A stretch of DNA of 64,000 bases from Cupriavidus malaysiensis (GTDB taxonomy: Bacteria > Pseudomonadota > Gammaproteobacteria > Burkholderiales > Burkholderiaceae). The notes under the pieces were generated by a model. The model ran no database searches and was not told the origin of the DNA. It was given only the letters and a program-made list of their open reading frames with translations. The stretch is taken from contig NZ_CP017755.1 in NCBI RefSeq assembly GCF_001854325.1, positions 1,488,001 through 1,552,000 of the forward strand, read 5' to 3'. This document shows positions 26,237-34,595 of the stretch, piece by piece (position 1 is the stretch's first letter; each line of letters opens with the position of its first letter). A program made the translations under genes and the position numbers.

Positions 26237-27016
26237 TTGTATCCCGCTTCGTATCGGCGCACCTCCCCTCCGCCTTCGGCCGCTGCGATGGCTCTCCGTG
26301 CAAACGGGCCTGGCACGCCGGGCCCGCGTCTGTGCCTATGACGGAGGTAGCGCGGGGTCCCGGGGAAGCGAGGGAAGCAAGGGAAGCGAGAGATGTCCTG
26401 GAGAGAACGAGAAGCGCGGCCAATGAGACATCTTTTCCGTTCCGATCCACCGCTGGCGCGGTTGCGGTATTGCCGGCTCCTTGCGGGATGCGTGCTGCTC
26501 TCAGGCGTGGCATATCTCACATGGGTGTATCTGCTGAGAGGGTGAGGGCGTCCTGAAGCCGAGGGGCAAGCCGCGGCGCGATGTCGTGGCGCGATGTCGT
26601 GGCGTGATAGCGACGCGCTTGCAGCGGAGCCACGATGTACCTGTGAATTCTCTCAAGGCATGGCTGGCGACGCGTGGGGTCCTTGCGCGGTCTCCGGTGG
26701 CAAGCAGGTTTCAGCCAATGGCCGGTGCAATTCCTGCACGAAGCAAGCCTGAGCAGATCCCCTGGATTCCTCCGCGTGCAGCCGGAGCGGGCTGGCCCAT
26801 GGCCACCAGGCCCATCGGGGCGCATGCAGGCGTTGGACCGGAGGCAACTCCACTCGCGGCGCGAAGATGCGAAGATGCGAAGATCCGAACGCTGCAGCAT
26901 CCACCAGGAAGGATGTGCACGCGGAGGATGAACGCCGTGTAGGACGCCAGCCGATTTCAGCGATCCTAAGCAGTGCCTAAGCTGAAACCACGGCACTCTT
27001 TTCCGGTGACATCGTC
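26237..27016. other. 780-bp intergenic region with several short tandem repeats
   Basis: No credible gene was found. The region holds repeated GGGAAGC-type units (about 26361-26391), a 13-bp tandem repeat GCGCGATGTCGTG (26576-26601) and three GCGAAGAT octamers (about 26860-26883). It looks like slippage-prone non-coding DNA. Confidence 0.5.
26576..26601. repeat. 13-bp tandem repeat, two copies
   Basis: GCGCGATGTCGTG occurs twice head to tail, followed by the partial copy GCGTGATAG. Confidence 0.85.
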
Positions 27017-29656
27017 ATGGCGAGGACCATCCGGCAGGCTCCGGCAACAGCACCAGGCGTTGCCGCGAAAGCGCAGCAAGCGACTGGCAAGCGGCTGCAG
27101 GATGCGCTCGCGCCGTACCGGCGCCGACGGGACTTCCGGACCACGCCGGAGCCGCGCGACGAGGCTGCGGCACGCCCGCGCCGCGTCGCCGGCAGGCATG
27201 GCAGAGCGCTTGCCTTCGTGGTTCAGAAACATGCCGCGCGCCGCCTGCATTACGACTTCCGCCTCGAACTGGACGGCACGCTCAAGAGCTGGGCCGTTCC
27301 CAAGGGGCCCAGCCTCGATCCGGCCGACAAGCGCATGGCGGTGCACGTGGAAGACCATCCGGTGGACTATGCCGAGTTCGAAGGCGTGATTCCGCCCGGC
27401 CAATATGGCGCGGGCACCGTCATCGTATGGGATCGTGGCGCGTGGATCCCGGAGGGCGACCCGCGTGCGGCCTATCGTGCCGGGAAGCTGACGTTCGAGT
27501 TGCGCGGGGAGAAGCTGCGCGGCCATTGGACGCTGGTCCGCATGCACGGCAACAGGCAGAAGGACCAGGATGCATGGCTGCTGATCAAGGGCCGCGACGA
27601 AGCCTCCGTGCCGATCACGGAACTCGATGTGGTGGAGGCCATGCCAGACAGTGTCCTCTCCGGAGCGGCAGGGCGAGCGCCGCGCAAGGGCGCATCAGCG
27701 CGGAAGTCAGGCAAGCCGAAGGCAGCAGAGGACGTGCCCCTGCCTCGCGGCGCCAGGGCGGCTCGGTTGCCGCTGACGCTGTCGCCACAACTGGCAACGC
27801 TGGTCGAGACGCCACCCGCCGATGAGCAGGACTGGCGCTATGAGATCAAGTTCGATGGGTATCGGCTGCTGGCGCGGATCGACGGCAAGGGCGTCCGCCT
27901 GTTCACGCGCGAGGGCAACGATTGGACTTCCAGGCTGCAAGCGGTGGCGCGCGACGTCGGGGCGCTCGGCTTGCCCGATGGCTGGTTGGATGGCGAGATC
28001 GTGGTGTTGGGCAAGCATGGAGAGACCGATTTCCAGGCGTTGCAGAACGCCTTCAGGACTTCGTCCGTCGATGCTATCCAGTACTTCGTCTTCGACCTGC
28101 CCTTCTACGCCGGCCACGACTTGCGCAAGGTGCGCCTGGCGCAGCGCCGCGGGCTTCTCAGGCGGCTCTTCGAACGCAATACTTCGCCGCGCCTGCAATT
28201 CAGCGAGGAATTCGAGGCTGGCCCGGCTGACATGCTGGACGCGGCGTGCCGCATGAAGCTGGAAGGCGTCATCGGCAAACGCGCCGATTCGCACTACGTC
28301 AGCGCGCGCAGCAAGACATGGATCAAGCTGAAATGCACGCTGCGGCAGGAGTTCGTGATTGGAGGCTTCACCGACCCCAGGGGCAGCCGGCACGGTATTG
28401 GCTCCTTGCTGCTGGGCGTGCATGCCAGCAACGGGCACCTGCGCTATGCCGGCAATGTCGGCACGGGTTTCGACGAGCGCATGCTCAGTACTTTGCGCGC
28501 CAAGCTGGATGGGCTGGTCACTGACACGACACCATTCGACGCGCCGCCGGCATCGCTGAACGTGCATTGGGTGCGCCCGAAACTGGTGGCCGAAGTTTCG
28601 TTCGGTTCGTGGACGCGTGATGGGCGGGTGCGGCATTCGGTTTTTCATGGCCTGCGCAGTGACAAGCCCGCATCTGCCGTCATTCTCGAACAGCCTGCCG
28701 AGGTCCCCGCCGGGCCAGCACGGCCTTCACACAAGCATAAGCACGGGCACAAGCCGACTGCCGCGGGCGGGAGGGTCGCCATCAGCCACGCGGATCGCAT
28801 CGTCGACCAAGCCACGGGAATCACCAAAGGAGAACTCGTGCGCTACTACGAGCGCGTGGCGCCGCTGATGCTGCCGCACCTGCGTGACCGTCCGGTCGCC
28901 CTGGTGCGCGCTCCCGACGGCGTGGGCGGCGAGCAGTTCTTCCAGCGCCATGGCGACACGCTGCGGGTCGACGGTATCCATGTTCTGGATGCCGGCCTGT
29001 GGCCGGGACATCCGGGATTGCTGGAGATCGTCTCGGCACCGGCGCTGGTGGCGGCTGCACAGCTCAACGCGATCGAGTTCCACACCTGGAATGCCAGCAA
29101 ACGCAGTATCGCCAAGCCCAACCGTATCGTCTTCGACCTGGATCCCGGCAAGGGCTTGTCCTGGGCGCATATGCGCGAGGGCGCGGCGATGGTGAAGGCG
29201 CTGCTCGATGAACTTGGACTCGTCAGCTTCCTCAAGACCAGCGGAGGCAAGGGGCTGCATGTCGTGGTACCGGTGACGCCGAGGGCAGGCTGGGACGAGG
29301 TGAAGGACTTCGCCCACGCCGTGGTCTTGCATATCGCCAAGCTCATCCCGCAGCGCTTTGTCGCCAAACGCGGCGCTGAGCGGCGCGTCGGGAAGATCTT
29401 TATCGACTACCTGCGCAACGGTATCGGGGCTACCACCGTCGCGGCCTTCTCGGTGCGTGCGCGCCCTGGTCTGGGCCTGTCGATACCTGTAGGCTGGGAT
29501 GAACTGGAATCGTTGGAGAGCGCCGCGGAGTGGAGCGTTTCCAACTGTGGGCGCCGGCTGGAAGCGCTGGCATCTCGTGATCCATGGGAAGCCTATGCCC
29601 GGACGCGCCAATCCATTTCGCGCGCTGCGGCCCGGCTGGCAAGCGCGCCTGGGTGA
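27017..29656 (+). CDS. ligD: Multifunctional ATP-dependent DNA ligase LigD (PE-LIG-POL)
   Basis: LigD is the end-processing and sealing enzyme of bacterial non-homologous end joining. The 879 residues show three domains. A 3'-phosphoesterase lies at about 65-200 (HAARRLHYDFRLELDGTLKSW, EDHPVDYAEFEGVIP, GQYGAGTVIVWDRG). The ligase is at about 250-560, with nucleotidyl motif EIKFDGYR (Lys near 278), LDGEIVVL, EGVIGKRADS and TWIKLKC. A polymerase/primase lies at about 595-870 (HADRIVDQATGITKGEL, VFDLDPGKGLSW, SGGKGLHVVVPV). PE-LIG-POL is the order usual in Burkholderiales. No Ku gene is visible in the window. Weak ribosome-binding site; neighbours are small stress-type genes. Confidence 0.95.
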   Translation: MARTIRQAPATAPGVAAKAQQATGKRLQDALAPYRRRRDFRTTPEPRDEAAARPRRVAGRHGRALAFVVQKHAARRLHYDFRLELDGTLKSWAVPKGPSLDPADKRMAVHVEDHPVDYAEFEGVIPPGQYGAGTVIVWDRGAWIPEGDPRAAYRAGKLTFELRGEKLRGHWTLVRMHGNRQKDQDAWLLIKGRDEASVPITELDVVEAMPDSVLSGAAGRAPRKGASARKSGKPKAAEDVPLPRGARAARLPLTLSPQLATLVETPPADEQDWRYEIKFDGYRLLARIDGKGVRLFTREGNDWTSRLQAVARDVGALGLPDGWLDGEIVVLGKHGETDFQALQNAFRTSSVDAIQYFVFDLPFYAGHDLRKVRLAQRRGLLRRLFERNTSPRLQFSEEFEAGPADMLDAACRMKLEGVIGKRADSHYVSARSKTWIKLKCTLRQEFVIGGFTDPRGSRHGIGSLLLGVHASNGHLRYAGNVGTGFDERMLSTLRAKLDGLVTDTTPFDAPPASLNVHWVRPKLVAEVSFGSWTRDGRVRHSVFHGLRSDKPASAVILEQPAEVPAGPARPSHKHKHGHKPTAAGGRVAISHADRIVDQATGITKGELVRYYERVAPLMLPHLRDRPVALVRAPDGVGGEQFFQRHGDTLRVDGIHVLDAGLWPGHPGLLEIVSAPALVAAAQLNAIEFHTWNASKRSIAKPNRIVFDLDPGKGLSWAHMREGAAMVKALLDELGLVSFLKTSGGKGLHVVVPVTPRAGWDEVKDFAHAVVLHIAKLIPQRFVAKRGAERRVGKIFIDYLRNGIGATTVAAFSVRARPGLGLSIPVGWDELESLESAAEWSVSNCGRRLEALASRDPWEAYARTRQSISRAAARLASAPG

Positions 29657-29744
29657 GCGGCGAGGCAGGCTGTCATGGACGTAACCCACCGAGTCACCTG
29701 CATTGCCCGGTGCGCGCTGGTGACCGCGCAAACAGGAGAGCAAG

Positions 29745-30077
29745 ATGAACGACATCAGGACCGATTATTCGATGCATAGGGATGTATTGACGCGCGACGT
29801 CAATGCACTGCTCACCGACGTGCAGGCGCTCTTGCGCGACGTCGCGAACGAGGCCGGCACGGAGGCGGCGCAAGCGGGAACGGAGGTCGGCATGCGGCTG
29901 CGTGAACTCCAAGGGCGACTGGACATGCTGCGTCAGACGGGCATGGAGCGCGTCTCCCAATGGGCCAACAGCACCGACCAGTATGCGCGCGAACATCCGT
30001 GGCAATGCATAGGCACCGCCGCCACGGTGGCGGCGGCCGTCAGTGCAATCGTCACGCTGTCGCTCTATCGGCGGTAG
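29745..30077 (+). CDS. DUF883 family (ElaB/YqjD-like) membrane-anchored protein
   Basis: The 110-residue protein has an amphipathic helical body (LTRDVNALLTDVQALLRDVANEAGTEA...RLRELQGRLDML) followed by REHPWQCIGTAATVAAAVSAIVTLSLYRR. That is the C-terminal single helix with the (R/E)HPW motif typical of ElaB/YqjD, stationary-phase inner-membrane proteins that associate with ribosomes. An AGGAGAG ribosome-binding site precedes the ATG. Confidence 0.85.
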   Translation: MNDIRTDYSMHRDVLTRDVNALLTDVQALLRDVANEAGTEAAQAGTEVGMRLRELQGRLDMLRQTGMERVSQWANSTDQYAREHPWQCIGTAATVAAAVSAIVTLSLYRR

Positions 30078-30257
30078 CCAGTGCCATCTCTGTCCGCGAC
30101 GAGGTCGCCGCCAAACGCGCCTTCGCGCGCAGAAGAGGGGGGCCTCCCGATGGATGGCCCGCAGGCGCGAACGCCGGCGCGCCGCGGGTGCGCCGAGAGA
30201 TCTTCGCGATAGGGATGTGCCCGAAGGGGAGCAATCATCGTAGCTGTGGAGACAACC

Positions 30258-30476
30258 ATGTCAGGCGATATCCATGTTGTCCGGCACGACAGTGAGTGGG
30301 CGATTGTCATCGAGGGGCCCGGGACCCTGACGAGGTTTCCATCGCGGGAAGAAGCCATTGCTGTCGCCACCCGGCTGGCGAAATGGAACAGAGTAGGATT
30401 GCTGATTCATGATCGCAACGATCAGCTTCTTGAGCGGAATATCGTGGCCCGTGCTTCCGTGAAGCAGCGAGGCTGA
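30258..30476 (+). CDS. DUF2188 family small protein
   Basis: The 72-residue protein, MSGDIHVVRHDSEWAIVIEG followed by FPSREEAIAVATRLAKW and LLIHDRNDQLLERN, matches the DUF2188 layout of two short beta-hairpin/helix units. Its function is unknown. The ATG at 30258 is preferred over 30246 because GTGGAGA precedes it at proper spacing. Confidence 0.78.
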   Translation: MSGDIHVVRHDSEWAIVIEGPGTLTRFPSREEAIAVATRLAKWNRVGLLIHDRNDQLLERNIVARASVKQRG

Positions 30477-30521
30477 ACGGGAACGCCGGGAATTCCATGC
30501 GTGTTGCGCACCCCGTTGCGC

Positions 30522-30547
30522 GACAAGCATGCTGGACAAGCATGCTG
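30522..30547. repeat. 13-bp tandem repeat, two copies
   Basis: GACAAGCATGCTG occurs twice head to tail in the 217-bp gap after the DUF2188 gene. Confidence 0.9.
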
Positions 30548-30586
30548 CTGTGCCTCTTCCCTGGCAGAGGCGGTCATCGGTGTCTG

Positions 30587-30621
30587 GTCCACAGCGCTAG
30601 TCCACAGCGCTAGTCCACAGC
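30587..30621. repeat. 13-bp tandem repeat, 2.7 copies
   Basis: GTCCACAGCGCTA occurs twice and is followed by GTCCACAGC. It lies 40 bases after another 13-bp tandem repeat of unrelated sequence. Confidence 0.9.
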
Positions 30622-30693
30622 ATCTCGCAGCCATCGCCACGCAGGTGCCTCCTGGCGTTCCTGCGGCGGCGAAGAGCGTGGATCTGCCGCCCG

Positions 30694-31719
30694 CTATGGC
30701 TTCGTCTGCAGGCGCAGATACTCGTCTCGCTTCATTTGCATATACTGCTGCCGGCCAATCTCGTGCAGCTGCCGCGGGTACTGCTCGCTGGCGCTGAACC
30801 AGTTGCTCAGGCGCTGCTCCAACCGCCTGTCCAGGGGGGACGATAGGGCACCCAGATAGGCATCGATGGCCAGGTAATAACGCATGGTGTTGCGCTCCGC
30901 GAGGCCGCGTACCCCCTCGATGTATTTCGGCTGCGCCGCGGACGGATCCGCCAGGTTGGTGAACCCGATCCGGCCGCGGCCGAAAGTCGCCAGATAGCCT
31001 TTCAGGGCAAGCCGCCCGACCACACCATAGCCGTAGGCGTAGGTCAGATGCAGGAACGTCCGGTGGCCACCCAGCGCCGTAGCCTCCATGACGATCCGAT
31101 AGTCCCGCGTGTTCAACGGTCCGCTATCGGCATTGAGCCTTACCTGGAAGTACTCCGGGCCGGTGATGGCAGCGTCGTAGTTGAATTGCACGCGCGACGT
31201 GCTGCTGAGTTTCTCGGGGGCCTCCTCTTTGCTGATGTTCACCGTCAGTGTGCTTCCGCTGCTGCCATCCGACGCGAGGCAGTACTTGATATTCGGATGC
31301 AGCATCAACATATCGCACCAGTTCATCGGGCCTTGCGAACTCTCATTCAGGGCGTAGCGCACTGTCGTGAACGGGTAGTCCATCACCGCGTAGATTTCAC
31401 CCTTGACCGTGGATGGCGATTCCTCCGAATAGAGATACAGCTGCCGCTGAAAGGCGTTATGGTCAAGCTCGGGTACGAGGTTCTGGTATATCTGGCGCAA
31501 GGCGGTGGCATCGCCGGAGCCTTGTGCCGATACCCCCTGGCTCAGCAGGCAGCATGCCGCCAGAACGGCCAGCGTGCATGCCAACCTTGTTGCGGGCCGA
31601 TTGGCAGGGTTTCCTGCCGGCAGGCAGCCGGCTCCCGACGGCCGGGGCCATCTTGCAGGCCGCGCCTTGACTGCCTTGCGGCCGAACCGGATGGCTACCA
31701 GCGTACGTCCTGCTCCCAT
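30694..31719 (-). CDS. Exported hypothetical protein, 341 aa
   Basis: From the ATG at 31719 the protein has an Arg-rich leader of about 40 residues, then a signal core RLACTLAVLAACCLLSQGVSAQ. The mature part is mixed alpha/beta and predicted periplasmic (e.g. EIYAVMDYPFTTVRYAL, TRDYRIVMEATALGGHRTFLHL, YGYGVVGRLALKGYLATFGRGRIGF). I do not recognise the family. The proposed start overlaps the end of csbD by 25 bases, so the two may be co-transcribed; a start nearer the signal core is possible. The repeated D/E-rich C-terminus (SASEQYPRQLHEIGRQQYMQMKR) is helical. Confidence 0.7.
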   Translation of the reverse strand: MGAGRTLVAIRFGRKAVKARPARWPRPSGAGCLPAGNPANRPATRLACTLAVLAACCLLSQGVSAQGSGDATALRQIYQNLVPELDHNAFQRQLYLYSEESPSTVKGEIYAVMDYPFTTVRYALNESSQGPMNWCDMLMLHPNIKYCLASDGSSGSTLTVNISKEEAPEKLSSTSRVQFNYDAAITGPEYFQVRLNADSGPLNTRDYRIVMEATALGGHRTFLHLTYAYGYGVVGRLALKGYLATFGRGRIGFTNLADPSAAQPKYIEGVRGLAERNTMRYYLAIDAYLGALSSPLDRRLEQRLSNWFSASEQYPRQLHEIGRQQYMQMKRDEYLRLQTKP

Positions 31720-31898
31720 GCCTTCAGTTCTTCCTCGGCCTTCTCCTTGGTGCAGCCGTAGCGCTCCTGGATCCGGCCGATCAGTTGCTCCCGCTTGCCG
31801 TTGATTCTCGTGATGTCGTTCTCGGTGAGCTTGCCCCACTTTTCCTTGACCTTGCCTTTGACTTGTTCCCACCTGCCTTCGATCTGATCCCAGTTCAT
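31695..31898 (-). CDS. CsbD family stress-response protein
   Basis: The 67-residue, highly charged protein MNWDQIEGRWEQVKGKVKEK, with WGKLTENDITRINGKREQLIGRIQERYGCTKEKAEEEL, is a textbook CsbD/YjbJ family member. These small proteins are induced by general stress and of unknown biochemical role. GGAAGGAG precedes the ATG at 31898. Confidence 0.93.
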   Translation of the reverse strand: MNWDQIEGRWEQVKGKVKEKWGKLTENDITRINGKREQLIGRIQERYGCTKEKAEEELKAWEQDVRW

Positions 31899-32393
31899 GT
31901 CTGGCTCCTTCCATTGGTGCCCCAGGCCGGCCGCGCTCCCTGAGCGTGCCTCGTCGCCTGTCCGTGTCTCAAGGTTAGGTTCGGACTGGGCGAGGAAGAT
32001 GAAGGGGCAGTTCCGAAAGTTGTGTCAGATGATTCCGACGACAGCGGGCCTTGGCGGCGCAAGCGCGTCATCCTGACCCGGCAGCCCTGTCGCCGCGGTG
32101 GGGGATGGCGCCGTGGGGTTTGCCGGCCGTCCTTTCGGCCAGGCAGATGAGATGAGCGCCGGACGCATCATCGCCATGCGCTGCCCTGCGTCGCGCCAGC
32201 GCGTGGTGCGCGACATGGTGGGGCTGGCTGCCCTGAAGAAGACACCCCCGCCGGTCGGCGGGGGTGTGAACAGGAACGGGCCTCACGTCAGTGGGCCGCG
32301 TTCCAGTCTAATCCGCGCGACCACTCTTTCATCCCCACGGACGTGGGGCGTCGGCAGGGGCAGGGCGGCCGCCGAAGCGGGCGCGACGGCGGC
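31899..32393. other. 495-bp intergenic region between csbD and the porin gene
   Basis: No credible gene is seen. It contains the porin terminator hairpin (32242-32267). The csbD promoter should lie near 31930-32030 on the minus strand, but hexamers could not be assigned with confidence. Confidence 0.5.
32242..32267 (-). terminator. Candidate terminator of the porin gene
   Basis: A perfect 11-bp stem ACACCCCCGCC / GGCGGGGGTGT with loop GGTC is followed on the minus strand by the U-rich TCTTCTTC. It lies 127 bases after the porin stop. Confidence 0.6.
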
Positions 32394-33491
32394 TCAGAAG
32401 CGGTGGCGCACGCCGACGATGGCACCGAACTGGTTCTCGCCATTGGCGACCTGCGCCGAGGTGTTCACCAGCGTGGTGGCGGCGGGGTTCAGCGAGGGAT
32501 TGAGGCCCGTCAGGCTGAGACCCGAGCCGTCGCGGTTCTTCGCGTAGCCGAGGATCGTGTAGAGGTCGGTGCGCTTGGACAGCGCATAGGAGCCGGACAG
32601 CACGAAGCTGTAGGGGTCGGCCGAGGTGTGCGCGACATCCGTGTAGTAGACGGCCCCGGTCACGGTCAGCGCCGGCGTCGCGCGGTACTGCACGCCGGCC
32701 CAGTAGAGATTGGTCAGCAGCGAGGTGCCGGTGCTGTCGAAGATGCCGTGGTAGTAGCGGTAGCCGGCCAGGACCTTGGCCGGGCCGAACTGGTAGGACA
32801 GGCCCAGGGTGGCGCGCCGTTCCACATTGTCCTGCAGCGCGACCGTGCTGCCGCGTGCCTCGTCGTAGGCACTGCCGATGGCGAAGGGACCGCTGGCGTA
32901 GCCCAGCGAGGCGGACCATTCCTTGCCGGCCTTGTAGGCGCCGGGGATCTCGCCCCCGGCCTGGCTGTCGTAGCCGGTGCTGTAGAGCAGGCCGTAGTTG
33001 ACCGGGCCCGAGGCACCGTAGAACTTGATGGAATTGTCCGCCCGCCCCGACATCCATTTGTCGTGCATGATGACCGAGTAGCGGGTCGCGATCACCATCG
33101 GGTCGAACGACGAGGAGAAGTCGTACAGCAGGTTCTGGTGACGGCCGAAGGTCAGCGTGCCGAATTGCTGCTGCAGGCCCACGAAGGCCTGGCGGCCGAA
33201 CAGGCGGCCACCCTGGTTGGCGCTGCCGGTGTCGAGGTCGAAGCCGTTCTCCAGTACGAAGACGCCCTTGAGGCCGCCGCCCAGGTCTTCCACGCCGCGC
33301 AGGCCCCAGCGGGAGGTGGACAGGTTGCCGGTCGACATCCGGACCAGCGAGCTGCCGCCGCCGCTGTTGGGAACGCTGTTGATGTACTCGATGCCGGCAT
33401 CGACGATGCCGTACAGCGTGACACTGCTTTGGGCAAGCGCGCTGCCGGGAATCAACGGCAGCAGCGCCAGCCAGGCGCGGGATTTCTTCAT
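32394..33491 (-). CDS. Gram-negative porin (OmpC/OpcP type, Porin_4)
   Basis: The 365-residue protein has a signal peptide (MKKSRAWLALLPLIPGSALA) and then QSSVTLYGIVDAGIEYIN, the classic first strand of betaproteobacterial trimeric porins. Conserved segments are SRWGLRGVEDLGGGLKGVFVLENGFD, LFGRQAFVGLQQQFGTLTFGRH and the terminal strand FGAIVGVRHRF ending in Phe for Bam recognition. It forms a diffusion channel in the outer membrane. It is monocistronic, 160 bp after an unrelated membrane-protein gene. Confidence 0.95.
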   Translation of the reverse strand: MKKSRAWLALLPLIPGSALAQSSVTLYGIVDAGIEYINSVPNSGGGSSLVRMSTGNLSTSRWGLRGVEDLGGGLKGVFVLENGFDLDTGSANQGGRLFGRQAFVGLQQQFGTLTFGRHQNLLYDFSSSFDPMVIATRYSVIMHDKWMSGRADNSIKFYGASGPVNYGLLYSTGYDSQAGGEIPGAYKAGKEWSASLGYASGPFAIGSAYDEARGSTVALQDNVERRATLGLSYQFGPAKVLAGYRYYHGIFDSTGTSLLTNLYWAGVQYRATPALTVTGAVYYTDVAHTSADPYSFVLSGSYALSKRTDLYTILGYAKNRDGSGLSLTGLNPSLNPAATTLVNTSAQVANGENQFGAIVGVRHRF

Positions 33492-33650
33492 CGTGACCTT
33501 CCTTTGTCGATCTTATGCTTATCGGCGCCGCACCTGCGCGCTCCCGTGGACGGAGGGAGCAACCAGGGTGTTGCGGCGGCGCCACTATAGCGGCAGCACT
33601 ACGCAGGACAAAGCCGGATCCGGAGATAGATTGTTCGCCTCCTTGGACAG

Positions 33651-34163
33651 TCAGGGTTTGCCGGTGTCGGGCGCGTCGACAGGGTCCGGGTCGGAAATCG
33701 TGCCGGCGTCCATGGCTGCCGCTTCGTCCGCCTCGGCCGGTACGGACTCCGACAAGAAGATCCACAGCGTGCGCACCCGCACGATGCCGTCGCCGGGTCC
33801 ATCGTGGGTCAGGCGACTGGCCAGTCGCTTCAGTGTAGTCCACGACTGCGGGCGCAGTTGCGTACGCAGGACTTCCAGTTGCGCCGGTGGTACAGGCAGG
33901 TTCTCGCGATTGCCGCCGACGAGGCGCTGCAGCACGAAGACGGCGGCAGCCAGCACTGCCGCGCCGATGCCGACGTCGCTGACCTCGGGCGCGCCGAGGC
34001 TGCCGATGCTCAGGCACAGCACGGCGAACACCACGGCGCCGATGAAGAGCATGCGCGCGGCACGGTAGGCTGGCGGATAGGCCAGGCGCTGGGCGGTCGC
34101 GCGCAAGGTGTCGATTTCGTGGGCTTGCAGCCTGTGCAGTTGCTTGGGAGAGGGGAGTTTCAT
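33651..34163 (-). CDS. Hypothetical protein with two membrane helices, 170 aa
   Basis: From the ATG at 34163 (AGGGGAG ribosome-binding site close upstream) the protein starts MKLPSPKQLHRLQAHEIDTL. It has two adjacent transmembrane helices (MLFIGAVVFAVLCLSIGSLG and VGIGAAVLAAAVFVLQRLVGG), then a soluble C-terminal region ending in an acidic tail. No family is recognised. Confidence 0.65.
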   Translation of the reverse strand: MKLPSPKQLHRLQAHEIDTLRATAQRLAYPPAYRAARMLFIGAVVFAVLCLSIGSLGAPEVSDVGIGAAVLAAAVFVLQRLVGGNRENLPVPPAQLEVLRTQLRPQSWTTLKRLASRLTHDGPGDGIVRVRTLWIFLSESVPAEADEAAAMDAGTISDPDPVDAPDTGKP

Positions 34164-34595
34164 CGTGCTGCCAGGTCTCCGGTTGGGTTCCGGCGGGCGC
34201 TTGTGGCACGCTGTCACGGCCGTGCCGCGCGCGCCGCAGGCGCTGCTGCCGGTCGATTCGCTGCGGTCGCCGCAGCGCGGCCCGCGCTGTGATGGTAACG
34301 CGGCGCGCCGTGCCGTCAAGGCTCCCTTGGTGGGGGTGCGCAATGCCGGCTTTGATGGCAACGCCACGCTATGCCGGTCAATTCCGCTTCATGTGGCGCC
34401 ATTCTGTAGCAATCTACACCCACGCGCAGTCCGGCACTGCCGCGCTGTGTTCGCTGCCGCGCGCAGGGCCTTGGGCCGCCGATTGACAGTGCGAAAGCAA
34501 TGGTTCCATCATTTGCCGACAGAGAGGCACACGCGCGCCGCCGGCAGGCATCCGGCGCCACGATGCGTTGCCCGGACAAACACGGGAACGGGGTC
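34164..34595. other. 432-bp intergenic region
   Basis: This divergent gap separates the two-helix membrane protein from the DUF1254 lipoprotein. A TTGACA hexamer at 34483 could be a -35 element for the latter, but no good -10 is found 16-18 bases downstream. Nothing else is visible. Confidence 0.4.

Noticed and set aside
26517-26996. Overlapping open frames in the gap before ligD
   Set aside because: Composition is unlike neighbouring genes, they run across short tandem repeats, and none has a convincing ribosome-binding site.
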